Notes: generated by a model from the sequence alone, not told the origin. Numbered from the stretch's first letter, positions 45,573-54,144 are shown. The stretch is DNA of 64,000 nucleotides from Tolypothrix sp. PCC 7712 (GCF_025860405.1 NZ_CP063785.1:3162001-3226000), one strand, 5' to 3'. Made by a program: numbers and translations.

Positions 45573-45989
45573 TTAATCATCTAACAAACTCATCAAAGCA
45601 TGAATTTCAGGATCTCGCGATTCTGATAAATTTTGTTGTAATTTTAATATTTGCTTTTCTAATGCTTGAGCTGTGTAGACCATATTAGATTCTTGTGCGA
45701 TTTTTAATTGACTTTCTTTAATTCTGATTTGTCTCAGCAATTCATCTACATGATGAATGGAATCATAATCTAGAGAAATCATACCCTGGTACCTATGAAC
45801 CATCTCAGCAGTAAAGTTAACTAGTCGTCTTTTCTGTCGCAGCGATTTATTAAATCTAACTAAGAATTGTACAGGGTATTGTTTCAATTTTTTATTGACC
45901 TGAATTAACTTAAATTTTATCAATACAGCCTTTTTTGGGTAAATAAAGTACATCCGTAGAGAACAATTTTCCCTACGAACAAAGCTCAT
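45573..45989 (-). CDS. Hypothetical protein with coiled-coil end
   Basis: 138 residues, family not recognised. The N-terminal half is very basic (KKAVLIKFKLIQVNKKLK, SLRQKRRLVN). The second half is a heptad-like helix (DELLRQIRIKESQLKIAQESN to LEKQILKLQQNLSES), suggesting dimerisation. The start is uncertain: inner Met codons at residues 13, 63 and 70 are possible. It converges with the GST gene. Confidence 0.55.
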   Translation of the reverse strand: MSFVRRENCSLRMYFIYPKKAVLIKFKLIQVNKKLKQYPVQFLVRFNKSLRQKRRLVNFTAEMVHRYQGMISLDYDSIHHVDELLRQIRIKESQLKIAQESNMVYTAQALEKQILKLQQNLSESRDPEIHALMSLLDD

Positions 45990-46030
45990 CTGTATGCCAT
46001 TTGAAGTACTGATACCAGTACAATACCATC

Positions 46031-46156
46031 CAATACTTGTCGGTTAAGGGTAAAAGGGGAAGGGGAAAAAGGGCAAGAAAAAACCTTTAACCCTTACCCT
46101 TTAACCTTTTCCCCAAACCCAATTCCGAGTTGAAAATCCTTAACCGAGCAGTATTG
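46031..46156. mobile_element. 126-bp element, copy 1 (CAATAC...GTTAAG family)
   Basis: Terminal repeats CAATACTTGTCGGTTAAGG (46031) and CCTTAACCGAGCAGTATTG (ending 46156) match in 17 of 19 positions. It is flanked by a perfect 10-bp direct repeat CAATACCATC (46021-46030 and 46157-46166). Copy 2 at 48043-48168 is inverted and differs at one of 126 positions. No coding capacity. It lies 40 bp from the broken galT. Confidence 0.9.
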
Positions 46157-46195
46157 CAATACCATCTGTCTGGAGAACGAAGCACGTCTTGATGA

Positions 46196-46747
46196 ATGCA
46201 ACTTTTACCCGCGAATGGGGCCTGTGAGGTAGTGGTTTTTACGCAAAACCCTAATACTTCCCTCAGTGCTTTGGAATTGTCGCATCTAGAGTTATTGTTG
46301 CAAGTTTGGGGCGATCGCACTCGTGAAATCGGCGCAAATCCGCAAATTCAGTACGTGCTACCTTTTGAAAATAAAGGTGTAGAGGTAGGGGTAACTTTAC
46401 ACCATCCCCACGGACAAATTTATGCCTATCCTTTTGTTCCGCCAGTTCCCGCGAGAATGTTGGAGATGCAGCAGCAATTTTATCAAGAACATCAACGGGG
46501 TTTGCTAGCAGATTTAATTGAAAAAGAGATAGCGGACAACCAGCGCATTATTTATCAGGATGAAGAAGCGATCGCTTTTGTCCCTGTATGTGCGCGTTAT
46601 CCCTACGAAGTTTGGCTTGCGCCTAAACAACCAGTACCCACCTTGGATGGTTTGAGTGCAAAGCAACGTCAGGGACTAGCTAGGGCATTAAAAACCGTTA
46701 CTCTGAAATATGATGGTTTGTGGAATCGTCCATTTCCTAGGAACTGA
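46196..46747 (+). pseudogene. galT: galT remnant (galactose-1-phosphate uridylyltransferase)
   Basis: 183 codons matching only the middle of GalT: ACEVVVFTQ, then ENKGVEVGVTLHHPHGQIYA with the catalytic His-Pro-His-Gly-Gln motif, and ending KYDGLWNRPFP, where the intact family continues. About the first 90-100 residues with the first zinc site are missing (a stop precedes the frame), and about the last 70 residues are replaced by RN-stop. The enzyme swaps UMP between UDP-glucose and galactose-1-phosphate in the Leloir pathway. Both ends are lost, so it is probably inactive. Confidence 0.85.
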
Positions 46748-46799
46748 GGTAGTAGAGAATATCAGAAGAGTTTATTTAACTTGTCATTACTTCGCTAGT

Positions 46800-47146
46800 A
46801 TGTTTGATAAACCCAATGATTTTAAAAAAGCTTACAAGGCAATATCAAACATGACTAATTACGCCAATCATCATGCTGTAACTATACAGATAGTAGTGGC
46901 AATGGGGCTGAGAAATTTAAACAGAGAATGGGAAGGATTAAAAACTATAGGCTATCAATTTCCACAAATTATTCTTGATAATTTAGATAAATTCATAATT
47001 TGTTTGCAGTACTATACTGAGACACAAAATTAGAAGAAAGATTGCCAGAATGTGCAAAGCAAGCTGCCTATGAAACAGCATTAAAAATTTATGTGAAAAA
47101 ACTAGAATCCTTATTCAAGATAAATAGAAACAAGTCAACACTTTAG
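46800..47146 (+). pseudogene. Probable frameshifted hypothetical gene
   Basis: An ATG at 46800 opens 77 codons ending at 47033 (YYTETQN). Immediately after, another frame continues with a plausible helical sequence, LEERLPECAKQAAYETALKIY, to a stop at 47144-47146. A single-base indel near 47030 would join them into a protein of about 115 residues. Family unknown. It follows the galT remnant, so this stretch looks like decayed DNA. Confidence 0.4.
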
Positions 47147-47221
47147 GCGATAGCTTTTAATTAAGGCAAAAAGCAGTGATATGGTCTAAAATTTTGTACT
47201 GGATCTACAAAATTAATTTCT

Positions 47222-47914
47222 ATGCTAGAACAACAACCAGATCATTTACGGCTTCGCGTTCAAAAATTAGCGACAGAAGCTTTAGACAAATCAGCACCAT
47301 CAGCATGGTTTGAAGTTTTATATGCCGAAGCTAAAGGTGATACAACACAAGTACCTTGGGCAAAGTTAGCACCTCATCCTTATTTGCAAGATTGGCTAAC
47401 AAATCATCAGTTTTCTGCTCAAGGAAAAAAGGCATTAGTAATTGGTTGTGGCTTAGGAGATGATGCGGAAGCCTTAGCCAAGTTGGGATTTGAGGTAACA
47501 GCCTTTGACATTTCACCAACTGCGATCGCCTGGTGTCAACAGCGATTTCCTGATTCGACTGTAAAATATGTAACTGCAGATTTATTAGCAATTCCCTCAG
47601 AATGGCATCTTAGCTTTGATTTTGTCTTTGAATGTCGCAATATCCAAGCTTTGCCCTTAAATTTACGTTCTTCTATTATTCAGTCTATCACTGGTGTAGT
47701 TGCACCTAGTGGCACACTCTTAGTAATTACTCGCGTACGAGATACAGAAATGGAACCCTCCGGCCCACCTTGGCCATTATCTAATTCTGAACTAGCAGAG
47801 TTAGAAAATTTAGGCTTACATAAAGTAGAACAAATTGAATTTTTAGAGTCCCAAGAAACTGATGTTAGGCAAGTAAGAATTCAATATTATAAACCTGGAA
47901 AACTGGCTCATTAA
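47222..47914 (+). CDS. SAM-dependent methyltransferase
   Basis: 230 residues. Class I methyltransferase fold: motif I is ALVIGCGLGDDAEALAKLGF, the acidic residue of motif II is in VTAFDISPTAI, and VTADLLAI follows. The start LRLRVQKLA and WFEVLYAEA resemble the thiopurine/small-molecule group. The substrate cannot be told from sequence. It stands alone on its strand between the decayed galT area and a small mobile element. Confidence 0.85.
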   Translation: MLEQQPDHLRLRVQKLATEALDKSAPSAWFEVLYAEAKGDTTQVPWAKLAPHPYLQDWLTNHQFSAQGKKALVIGCGLGDDAEALAKLGFEVTAFDISPTAIAWCQQRFPDSTVKYVTADLLAIPSEWHLSFDFVFECRNIQALPLNLRSSIIQSITGVVAPSGTLLVITRVRDTEMEPSGPPWPLSNSELAELENLGLHKVEQIEFLESQETDVRQVRIQYYKPGKLAH

Positions 47915-48042
47915 CAAGACTTTTACAAGTTTATGATTGTTCACGAACAAGCTGTTCAGCATCAAACAATTTTGGATTTTAGATTAACCAAAAGTTATCC
48001 AAAATTTTCAATCTGGTCTAATATCAAATGTTTAAGATATCT

Positions 48043-48168
48043 CAATACTGCTTGGTTAAGGATTTTCAACTCGGAATTGGGTTTGGGGAAAAGGTTAAAG
48101 GGTAAGGGTTAAAGGTTTTTTCTTGCCCTTTTTCCCCTTCCCCTTTTACCCTTAACCGACAAGTATTG
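48043..48168. mobile_element. 126-bp element, copy 2 (inverted)
   Basis: Reverse complement of the 46031-46156 element with one substitution. It is flanked by a perfect 10-bp direct repeat TAAGATATCT (48033-48042 and 48169-48178). Its right duplication ends 18 bp from the stop codon of the DUF3011 gene. Confidence 0.93.
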
Positions 48169-48195
48169 TAAGATATCTTGACCTTGGCTCTTTTC

Positions 48196-48567
48196 TTATC
48201 TGCCGTATCTGTCATTTCTATCGTATCTATCGTATCTGTTGTATCTGTCATTTCTATCGTATCTATCGTATCTTCGATTTCTGTTGTTTCTGCGATTACC
48301 AATTGCGAACTCAGCACGACAACCATTCCTTACCCAAATCCGATTTCTGCTATAGCCCCAATTATTTCTACAACTGTTGTTAGATAATTGCCTAACAAGT
48401 CTTACTCTACCTGTTCCAGGGATTGAACAGCTGTTCGTGCGATTATTCTGGCTTTCACAAGTAATAACCTGTTGAGCTGAAGCTGGAGAAGCCATACTCA
48501 AAAACGCACCCAGGCTAAGGCTAGTTGCCATGAAGGTCGCAGCAATTAGTGGAAAGCGCATAGTCAT
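48196..48567 (-). CDS. Secreted DUF3011 protein with Asp-Arg-Tyr repeat tail
   Basis: 123 residues from the ATG at 48567 (another at 48561). A signal peptide at about 1-32 ends ASPASAQQ, so it is exported. The mature DUF3011 domain has four Cys (VITCES, NSCSI, NSCRNNWGYS, NGCRAEF) that could form disulfides. The end is a low-complexity tail of YDRYDRND-type repeats, which vary easily in length by slippage. Function unknown. Confidence 0.82.
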   Translation of the reverse strand: MTMRFPLIAATFMATSLSLGAFLSMASPASAQQVITCESQNNRTNSCSIPGTGRVRLVRQLSNNSCRNNWGYSRNRIWVRNGCRAEFAIGNRRNNRNRRYDRYDRNDRYNRYDRYDRNDRYGR

Positions 48568-48837
48568 ATTAAAGCTCAGATGTATTCTAAAATTTTCTAG
48601 ATACATCTTATGGTAGCCCCTATTTTTTCCCAAAAACTCTACCTTAGGATGATAATTTTGGTAGCTATAAATGCATACAATAGGAATAAAATGCCAGCTA
48701 TTTTTGTTAATATATTACTCCCATATATATTAACTCCAACCCTAATCATAGGATTCATATTTGATTTTTGAAGTTCACGTAGTATGCGTTAGCAGCGAGA
48801 GTACGGCATCAGCGTGTTAGCTTTATCTAGAACAACC

Positions 48838-49944
48838 TCAGCAACAACTTAAATAAGGTGATTCTTCTACAGATTGAATTGTCGGATTACCGATATAAAT
48901 ACCAAGCGATCGCGCCGTTTGCACCAGATAATTATTTGGGTCTACAAGTGCAGGACTTTGACTCAAAACTGTTTCTAAAGGAAACGCTACAACTTCATTG
49001 TTTTGCCAAGCCACCATTTTTCCCGATTGTCCGTTAGCAACTAAATCTACTGCGGCTTTACCAAAAGCTGTAGCAATTAATCTGTCTAAAGCTGAGGGAA
49101 TTCCGCCTCTTTGGATATGTCCTAAAACAGAAACACGAATATCGATGTGCTGATTGCTGTAGCTGCGAATTTCTTCCGCAATTTGCTGACCGATACCACA
49201 AGTAGGTTGTCCACAGGATGCATAAGAAAAGTCTATTGCTGTTTTCGCACCTTCTGCCACCACAATAATTGCAAATCTGCGTCCCCAGCGATTGCGTAAT
49301 AACCTGAGATGGTCGCAGACATCTTTAATTGTGTAAGGAATTTCTGGAATGAGGATGACATCTGCACCACCTGCAATCCCAGAATGTAGCGCCAAATGAC
49401 CGGCTGTGCGTCCCATTACTTCCACAATCATCACGCGATCGTGACTGGCTGCGGTATAGGTAAGACGATTTAACGCATCCACAACTGTATTAACTGCAGT
49501 ATCAAACCCTACTACTCGTTCTGTTAAAGCAACATCATTATCTATAGTTTTGGGAATACCAATGAATTGCCAATTTCCCTTCTTACTCAGCTCGTTGAGA
49601 ATGCCTAAACTACCATCACCACCAATCCCAATTAAAGCATCCAATTCTAATGCTTGGTAGCCAGCTAAAATATCATCAATTTGAGTCATAGTATCGCCTT
49701 GGTTGATACTACCAAGAATCGTACCACCCATGCTCAGTAAAGGATCTATACCCCGCAAATCTAAACAGTGCAGAGACAGAGGAATCGCCTTCGTTTCTAG
49801 CAAACCCTTTGTTGCATAAGGAATCCCCAATACCTGCCAGTCATAGGTAAGGGTCGCATTGCTGACAACTGCACGAATGACTGTATTCAGTCCCGGACAG
49901 TCGCCACCACTAGTAAGAATACCTAAACGCTTTTGTGTTTTCAT
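48838..49944 (-). CDS. pfkA: 6-phosphofructokinase
   Basis: 368 residues. It phosphorylates fructose-6-phosphate in glycolysis. The N-terminal ATP loop is GILTSGGDCPGLN, the phosphate-donor site is GIGGDGS, and the catalytic loop is PKTIDND. GGDGS is the ATP-using form, while Lys in PKTIDND (Gly in E. coli PfkA) is usual in PPi-using or atypical ATP enzymes, so donor specificity should be tested. The C-terminus ends with Cys-Cys. Single gene with no operon partner. Confidence 0.94.
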   Translation of the reverse strand: MKTQKRLGILTSGGDCPGLNTVIRAVVSNATLTYDWQVLGIPYATKGLLETKAIPLSLHCLDLRGIDPLLSMGGTILGSINQGDTMTQIDDILAGYQALELDALIGIGGDGSLGILNELSKKGNWQFIGIPKTIDNDVALTERVVGFDTAVNTVVDALNRLTYTAASHDRVMIVEVMGRTAGHLALHSGIAGGADVILIPEIPYTIKDVCDHLRLLRNRWGRRFAIIVVAEGAKTAIDFSYASCGQPTCGIGQQIAEEIRSYSNQHIDIRVSVLGHIQRGGIPSALDRLIATAFGKAAVDLVANGQSGKMVAWQNNEVVAFPLETVLSQSPALVDPNNYLVQTARSLGIYIGNPTIQSVEESPYLSCC

Positions 49945-50416
49945 ACAATTTAAATTTAAACACTCCCTTTCAGGAAATAAATCTAACCAATCAAAAATAC
50001 GGTTTAACTGGCTTCATCTCACCAGTTCATACAGCAGCAGAATTATGGCTCATCAACTGGGAAGGAGTTTGCTCACGATGTCAAAATGCCAGGTGCTAAC
50101 CATCTGCCATAATTGCTAAGTGTTTCAGCAAAAAGCTGAGTAATAGTGCCTTTGTCCTGGTTTCGAGAGTGTAACCCCTATTTTTAGTTCTATAGAAAGG
50201 GTATGTAACAAATTTGAGGAACTTGTGAGGATAGAGTAATTCTATATACTGTTCCACATTTAACTTGCATATATTGGGCGGTCAAGATGCCCACCCCACA
50301 AGAAATATACAATTTCAGATTATGCAAACTAGTACAGTACGGCGTTAGGGTGTGCTATTGACTTTTGACTCTGGACAATCCTGATGAGTAACAATGCAAC
50401 TTAAATGCAAAATAGC
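49945..50416. other. Spacer upstream of pfkA with a solitary 22-bp repeat
   Basis: No gene. The 22-bp sequence AATTTGAGGAACTTGTGAGG plus AT at 50211-50232 is identical to the terminal repeat of the element upstream of hoxE. The rest is unremarkable. Confidence 0.6.
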
Positions 50417-50734
50417 TTACTTTCTATCCAAACGAGCTTTTAAATCATTAGCAAAGTCCTCATATTTCCGAAGAGGAGTTACGTGAACTTGTACCGAGTG
50501 ACCAAGTTTCTGCATGATTGGTAAATCTAAGAGAATTTGATCTACCAAATCGGGAGTAGGAACATCAATAATTGCAATCACACGGCGCACGCCAACACAT
50601 TTCCATAAATCAATAACTACCCCTGCTTGTTTAGCTTTTAAAGCTGCATCTGCTTCCTCAGCCCAAATTTTAAAAAGTTCTGCCTGAGACATTTCATCAG
50701 GGTACTCTACATGAAAATCTAAGTGATATAGCAT
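50417..50734 (-). CDS. Muconolactone delta-isomerase-like protein
   Basis: 105 residues, matching the small ferredoxin-like MIase fold: start MLYHLDFHVEYPDEM, then GVVIDLWKCVGVRRVIAIIDV and DLPIMQKLGHSVQVHVTPL. The family is named for CatC in the beta-ketoadipate pathway, but no other gene of that pathway is visible here. The true role in cyanobacteria is unclear. Single gene; 671 bp of spacer lies upstream. Confidence 0.82.
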   Translation of the reverse strand: MLYHLDFHVEYPDEMSQAELFKIWAEEADAALKAKQAGVVIDLWKCVGVRRVIAIIDVPTPDLVDQILLDLPIMQKLGHSVQVHVTPLRKYEDFANDLKARLDRK

Positions 50735-51142
50735 AAGTATTTTTCCTCAATTAGCACTAAATATACTAATACCTCAGCCAGGATATGGGGTTTTATGCAT
50801 TGATAAATACAATTTAGTTTTTCAAAAACCCTTGCTTCATATAGCATCATGTGCGATAATCCTTAAACAAATATAAGTACTTTAAATCTATCGACTTACT
50901 GGAGTTAGCCTAAATCGCTAATGCAAGCATGATGGTTAATTTCCAGCTACAACAACGCATACTACTTGGACATAGCTAGCTTCAAACAACTTCTGAGTGT
51001 TAAGTAAACAAGTTTCGTACATTATTCCTAGTCTCTAACATCTATTGCCTAGATATTCCCTACTTCGTTCGTTTTGGTGTAACTATTTAATCAAATCTGT
51101 TTATGAATATTATGTAATCAAGTTTATACCTCCGTTTCTACC

Positions 51143-51172
51143 TAGCAGATGAATATCCTTATTCATCTGCTA
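51143..51172 (+). terminator. Hairpin, 13-bp perfect arms
   Basis: TAGCAGATGAATA (51143-51155), loop TCCT, TATTCATCTGCTA (51160-51172), followed by CCTTTCTT. It could be an attenuator or a terminator of an unseen transcript. Confidence 0.6.
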
Positions 51173-51314
51173 CCTTTCTTAAAATTTAGAAGTCATTATT
51201 ATCAAGTTATTAATTATTAACTCAAATAATAAAACTTTGACTTCCATGAAAATATGCTGATAAAAAAATGGCTCAACCTATTATAAAATTGGAAGCTTTC
51301 TCCTAACCTCTGCC

Positions 51315-51355
51315 AGTAGTAGATGGGTAATTTTTACTTATCTACTACTTTTCTT
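51315..51355 (+). terminator. Hairpin with T-rich tail before DUF7219
   Basis: AGTAGTAGAT (51315-51324) pairs with ATCTACTACT (51340-51349), with GTAA/TTAC pairing inside, and TTTTCTTC follows. It lies 57 bases before the next start codon in the same direction, so it may attenuate that gene. Confidence 0.6.
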
Positions 51356-51405
51356 CTATACCTAAAATGATTGCAATAGCCAATTAATAAGCAAGGTAAA
51401 CTAAT

Positions 51406-51651
51406 ATGCAACAAGAATCTGATTTCCTCTCTGAACTATGCGATTTCTTATATCCGCGTAATTCTTATTACGGTCAGTTTCAACCGGAATATCTAGCTTT
51501 TAATGCTACTCTCCAAGAATTTTCTCAACGTGTGAGTTATATTTGTGACCTCCAAACAGGTGGCAAACTTTCTCCAGAAGAAGCTTATCATCAAATTCAT
51601 CTATTGTGGAAACAATTAAAACGTTCTAAAAAAGAACTAAAAATTAAATAA
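51406..51651 (+). CDS. DUF7219 family small protein
   Basis: 81 residues. The sequence FLSELCDFLYPRNSYYGQFQPEYLAFNA and the end PEEAYHQIHLLWKQLKRSKKEL match the small cyanobacterial DUF7219 type as I remember it. Basic C-terminus, no membrane segment. Function unknown. Two hairpins upstream suggest regulation by transcription attenuation, though no leader peptide is evident. Confidence 0.72.
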   Translation: MQQESDFLSELCDFLYPRNSYYGQFQPEYLAFNATLQEFSQRVSYICDLQTGGKLSPEEAYHQIHLLWKQLKRSKKELKIK

Positions 51652-51777
51652 TTAGGTTGTTCATAGCAAAGCTAAACCAGTAGAATTACGAAGAAACATT
51701 CCGCTACACTGTTATATAGTTTCAATAAAAAGCAACAAGTACAAATACGATGTAATTGTCTTGTATAAGGAGTATTT

Positions 51778-52329
51778 ATGGCAATTTTAAGATTAGAAAA
51801 CGGTACACAATATCAGAATATTGTAGATATTACGCGCGAATTGGCATCACTAAATATTCAACTCAATTACTGGAATGTAGGCACAAAACCTGAATTACAA
51901 CGCTTATTAGCACAAGATAGCCTCAACGAAGATGAGAAAGAACAAGTACTTCAAGCTTTAGATCACTATTTTGAGGAGTTACGAAAAACAGCAGGTTATC
52001 AATCTCGGGATTTGGTTGTTTTACATCCTGGAATTCCTAACCTTGATGATTCGATGGCAAAGTTTGCCAGTATCCATACCCATGCAGATGATGAAGTTCG
52101 CTACATCATTGATGGCGAAGCGATTTTTGGCTTTGTACGTCCTGATGGTAGCCAAGTAGAACTGACAGTGCAACCAGAAGAATACATCAACGTACCAGCT
52201 AGAACCGAACACTGGTTTTATTTGACTCCCAAAAGGCGAGTTAAAGCAGTACGCTATTTTATTAGTACTGAAGGTTGGGTTCCTGAGTACACAGCTAGAG
52301 CAATTCGTATTTTTCAGGCTATAGCCTGA
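51778..52329 (+). CDS. mtnD: Acireductone dioxygenase
   Basis: 183 residues. Cupin enzyme of the methionine salvage pathway; with iron it makes the keto acid of methionine and formate from acireductone. Metal ligands are in HTHADDEVRYIIDG, with a later His in ARTEHWFYL. An AAGGAG ribosome-binding site precedes the ATG (ataaggagtatttatg). It is the first of mtnD-mtnX-mtnB on the same strand; mtnA and other steps are not here. Confidence 0.92.
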   Translation: MAILRLENGTQYQNIVDITRELASLNIQLNYWNVGTKPELQRLLAQDSLNEDEKEQVLQALDHYFEELRKTAGYQSRDLVVLHPGIPNLDDSMAKFASIHTHADDEVRYIIDGEAIFGFVRPDGSQVELTVQPEEYINVPARTEHWFYLTPKRRVKAVRYFISTEGWVPEYTARAIRIFQAIA

Positions 52330-52365
52330 GGAATATGGAGAGATTTGGATTTAAGAGGAGAGAAT

Positions 52366-52995
52366 GTGAGGCGAATTGTCTTTTGCGACTTTGATGGCAC
52401 AATTACAGTCGAAGAAACCTTTGTTGCAGTTCTCAAGAAGTTTGCACCACAACTATCTGCCAAATTGCTTCCAGAAATGTATGCAAGACGGGTGACGCTG
52501 CGCCAAGGAGTGAGAACCATCCTAGAATCAATTCCTTCTTCACGCTACAGCGAAATTTTAGAATTTACTCAAATACAGCCCATCCGCAAGGGATTTGTAG
52601 AACTTTTAGATTTCCTAGAGTTTCAAGGAGTTCCCTTAGTTGTAGTTTCGGGGGGATTGCGGGGAATGGTGGAAACTGTATTAGATAAGCTTGTGCAGCG
52701 AGTTCATGCAATCCACGCTGTGGATGTGGAAACTAGTGGTAATTTTTTGAAAGTCAATTCTCAATATGAAAGAGGTACAGAACTGATTGCCAAAGTAGAA
52801 GTCATGGCAAAATATCCGGCATATCAGAAGATTGCGATTGGTGACTCCCTGACTGATTTAAATATGGCGCTGGAAGTTAATCTAGTTTTTGCGCGCGATC
52901 GCCTGGCAGAATATCTAGATGAACATCAAAAATCATACATTCCTTGGAATGATTTCTCGCAAATTAGAGATTATCTAGTGAAATTATGGAAGTAA
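52366..52995 (+). CDS. mtnX: MtnX, methylthiopentenyl-1-phosphate phosphatase
   Basis: 209 residues from the GTG at 52366, which has a strong AAGAGGAG site six bases upstream; the TTG at 52345 lacks one. HAD-type phosphatase: FCDFDGTIT nucleophile Asp motif near the start, VVVSGG for motif II and KIAIGDSLTDLNMA for the last acidic motif. It should remove phosphate from the HK-MTPenyl-1-P intermediate that feeds MtnD. It starts 36 bases after mtnD. Confidence 0.88.
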   Translation: MRRIVFCDFDGTITVEETFVAVLKKFAPQLSAKLLPEMYARRVTLRQGVRTILESIPSSRYSEILEFTQIQPIRKGFVELLDFLEFQGVPLVVVSGGLRGMVETVLDKLVQRVHAIHAVDVETSGNFLKVNSQYERGTELIAKVEVMAKYPAYQKIAIGDSLTDLNMALEVNLVFARDRLAEYLDEHQKSYIPWNDFSQIRDYLVKLWK

Positions 52996-53028
52996 GTAGC
53001 TCAGTGTTCAAAATTATCGCTATGACAA

Positions 53029-53063
53029 GGCAGGAGGCAGGAGGCAGAAGGCAGGAGGCAGGA
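53029..53063. repeat. Heptamer repeat GGCAGRA x5
   Basis: Five in-phase 7-bp units (GGCAGGA, one GGCAGAA) in the mtnX-mtnB spacer; another sequence type with period 7. Confidence 0.85.
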
Positions 53064-53140
53064 GGGAAGAGGGTTATAGCCTTGTTTATCTTTCTTAACT
53101 TAGTTTTGTTTTTTCCCACCGACTTACTTAATCCTATTCT

Positions 53141-53848
53141 ATGACTAGCCAAATCATAGACGATGCCTGTATTCAACTCATTGATACTGCCCGTAGCTTT
53201 TACCAACAAGGTTGGATGGTGGGCACAGCTGGTAATCTTTCGATTCGCCTCCCCGATGATAGCTTCTTGATTACAGCTAGCGGTAAGTCTAAAGGAGAAT
53301 TATTAGCCAGCGATTTTGTGCGTGTTTATTCAGATGGTAGTTTAGAAAAAGCCTCAGCAGATTTACAGCCTTCAGCGGAAACTGCTATTCACCAAATCAT
53401 CTATACTCTCTTCCCAGAAGCACAAGCCTGTTACCATATCCATTCTGTTGAGTCTAATTTAGTTTCCCGTTTTGTCTTAGAAGATCATCTCCCCTTACCG
53501 CCATTAGAAATGCTGAAAGGGTTGGGAGTTTACCAAGAAAATCCCTGTTGCTTCTTACCCATATTTGCCAATCATTTACAAGTTGCACGTATTGCTTCAG
53601 ATATTCAACAGCGCTTTACAGCTAATTCTGTGCAAATACCAGCCCTCCTAATTCGAGATCATGGTGTGACAACTTGGGCATCTTCGCCCACAGCAGCCCG
53701 TAATTATATTGAGATACTAGAATACATCTTTCGCTACATAGTTACTGAGCATATGATAAGTGGGGGAAGAAGAGGGGATAAACAAAAAATCACAAACCCT
53801 AAACCCCAAACAGCAAACACCACACACCCAATACCCAACATCAAATGA
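53141..53848 (+). CDS. mtnB: Methylthioribulose-1-phosphate dehydratase
   Basis: 235 residues. Class II aldolase fold: WMVGTAGNLSIRL start motif, GKSKGEL, and zinc ligands in CYHIHSVESN and RDHGVTTWA. It dehydrates methylthioribulose-1-phosphate, the step before MtnX-type processing. The core ends near YIFRYIVTEHM; the last 30 residues (KPQTANTTHPIPN) are low-complexity and encoded by spacer-like repeat DNA. Its TGA overlaps the ATG of the next gene by four bases. Confidence 0.92.
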   Translation: MTSQIIDDACIQLIDTARSFYQQGWMVGTAGNLSIRLPDDSFLITASGKSKGELLASDFVRVYSDGSLEKASADLQPSAETAIHQIIYTLFPEAQACYHIHSVESNLVSRFVLEDHLPLPPLEMLKGLGVYQENPCCFLPIFANHLQVARIASDIQQRFTANSVQIPALLIRDHGVTTWASSPTAARNYIEILEYIFRYIVTEHMISGGRRGDKQKITNPKPQTANTTHPIPNIK

Positions 53849-54144
53849 CTACCCAAACTATTCGCGTTGTTGCCCATGTAACTGCTTTACCTGACAAAGT
53901 AGAAGAAATTAAAGCGGTTCTGCTGGAATTAATTGAACCAACCAGACAAGAAGCAGGTGCTATTAAGTATGAACTCTTGCAAAACCAGAACGATCCAACA
54001 GATTTCACTTTTGTAGAAGAATGGGCTTCTAATGATGCTTTGGATACTCATTTAAATTCAGCCCATTTGCAAGCAGCAGCCGCAAAACTGCAAAGTTTGG
54101 TGGCTGCACCAGCAGATATTCGTCGTTATTATTTGGTGGCATAG
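53845..54144 (+). CDS. ABM-domain monooxygenase-like protein
   Basis: 99 residues. Antibiotic-biosynthesis-monooxygenase (YgiN-like) fold: VVAHVTALPDKVEEIKAVLLELI, then EAGAIKYELLQNQNDPTDF and the FVEEWASNDALDTHLNS block. Such proteins are small dimers that oxidise quinols or act on other small substrates. It overlaps mtnB by four bases, so it is coupled to methionine salvage; whether it acts there is unknown. A mobile element abuts its stop codon. Confidence 0.87.
   Translation: MTTQTIRVVAHVTALPDKVEEIKAVLLELIEPTRQEAGAIKYELLQNQNDPTDFTFVEEWASNDALDTHLNSAHLQAAAAKLQSLVAAPADIRRYYLVA

Larger units (their letters stand above)
50735..51405. other. Long spacer with two hairpins before the DUF7219 gene
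   Basis: No gene. Two hairpins lie in the right third (51143-51172 and 51315-51349), each followed by a pyrimidine run (cctttctt; ttttcttc). They are listed separately. The left two-thirds is AT-rich with no clear feature. Confidence 0.55.

Noticed and set aside
53029..53063. Ribosome-binding-like GGAGG runs upstream of mtnB
   Set aside because: They are GGCAGGA heptamers about 80 bases from the start codon.
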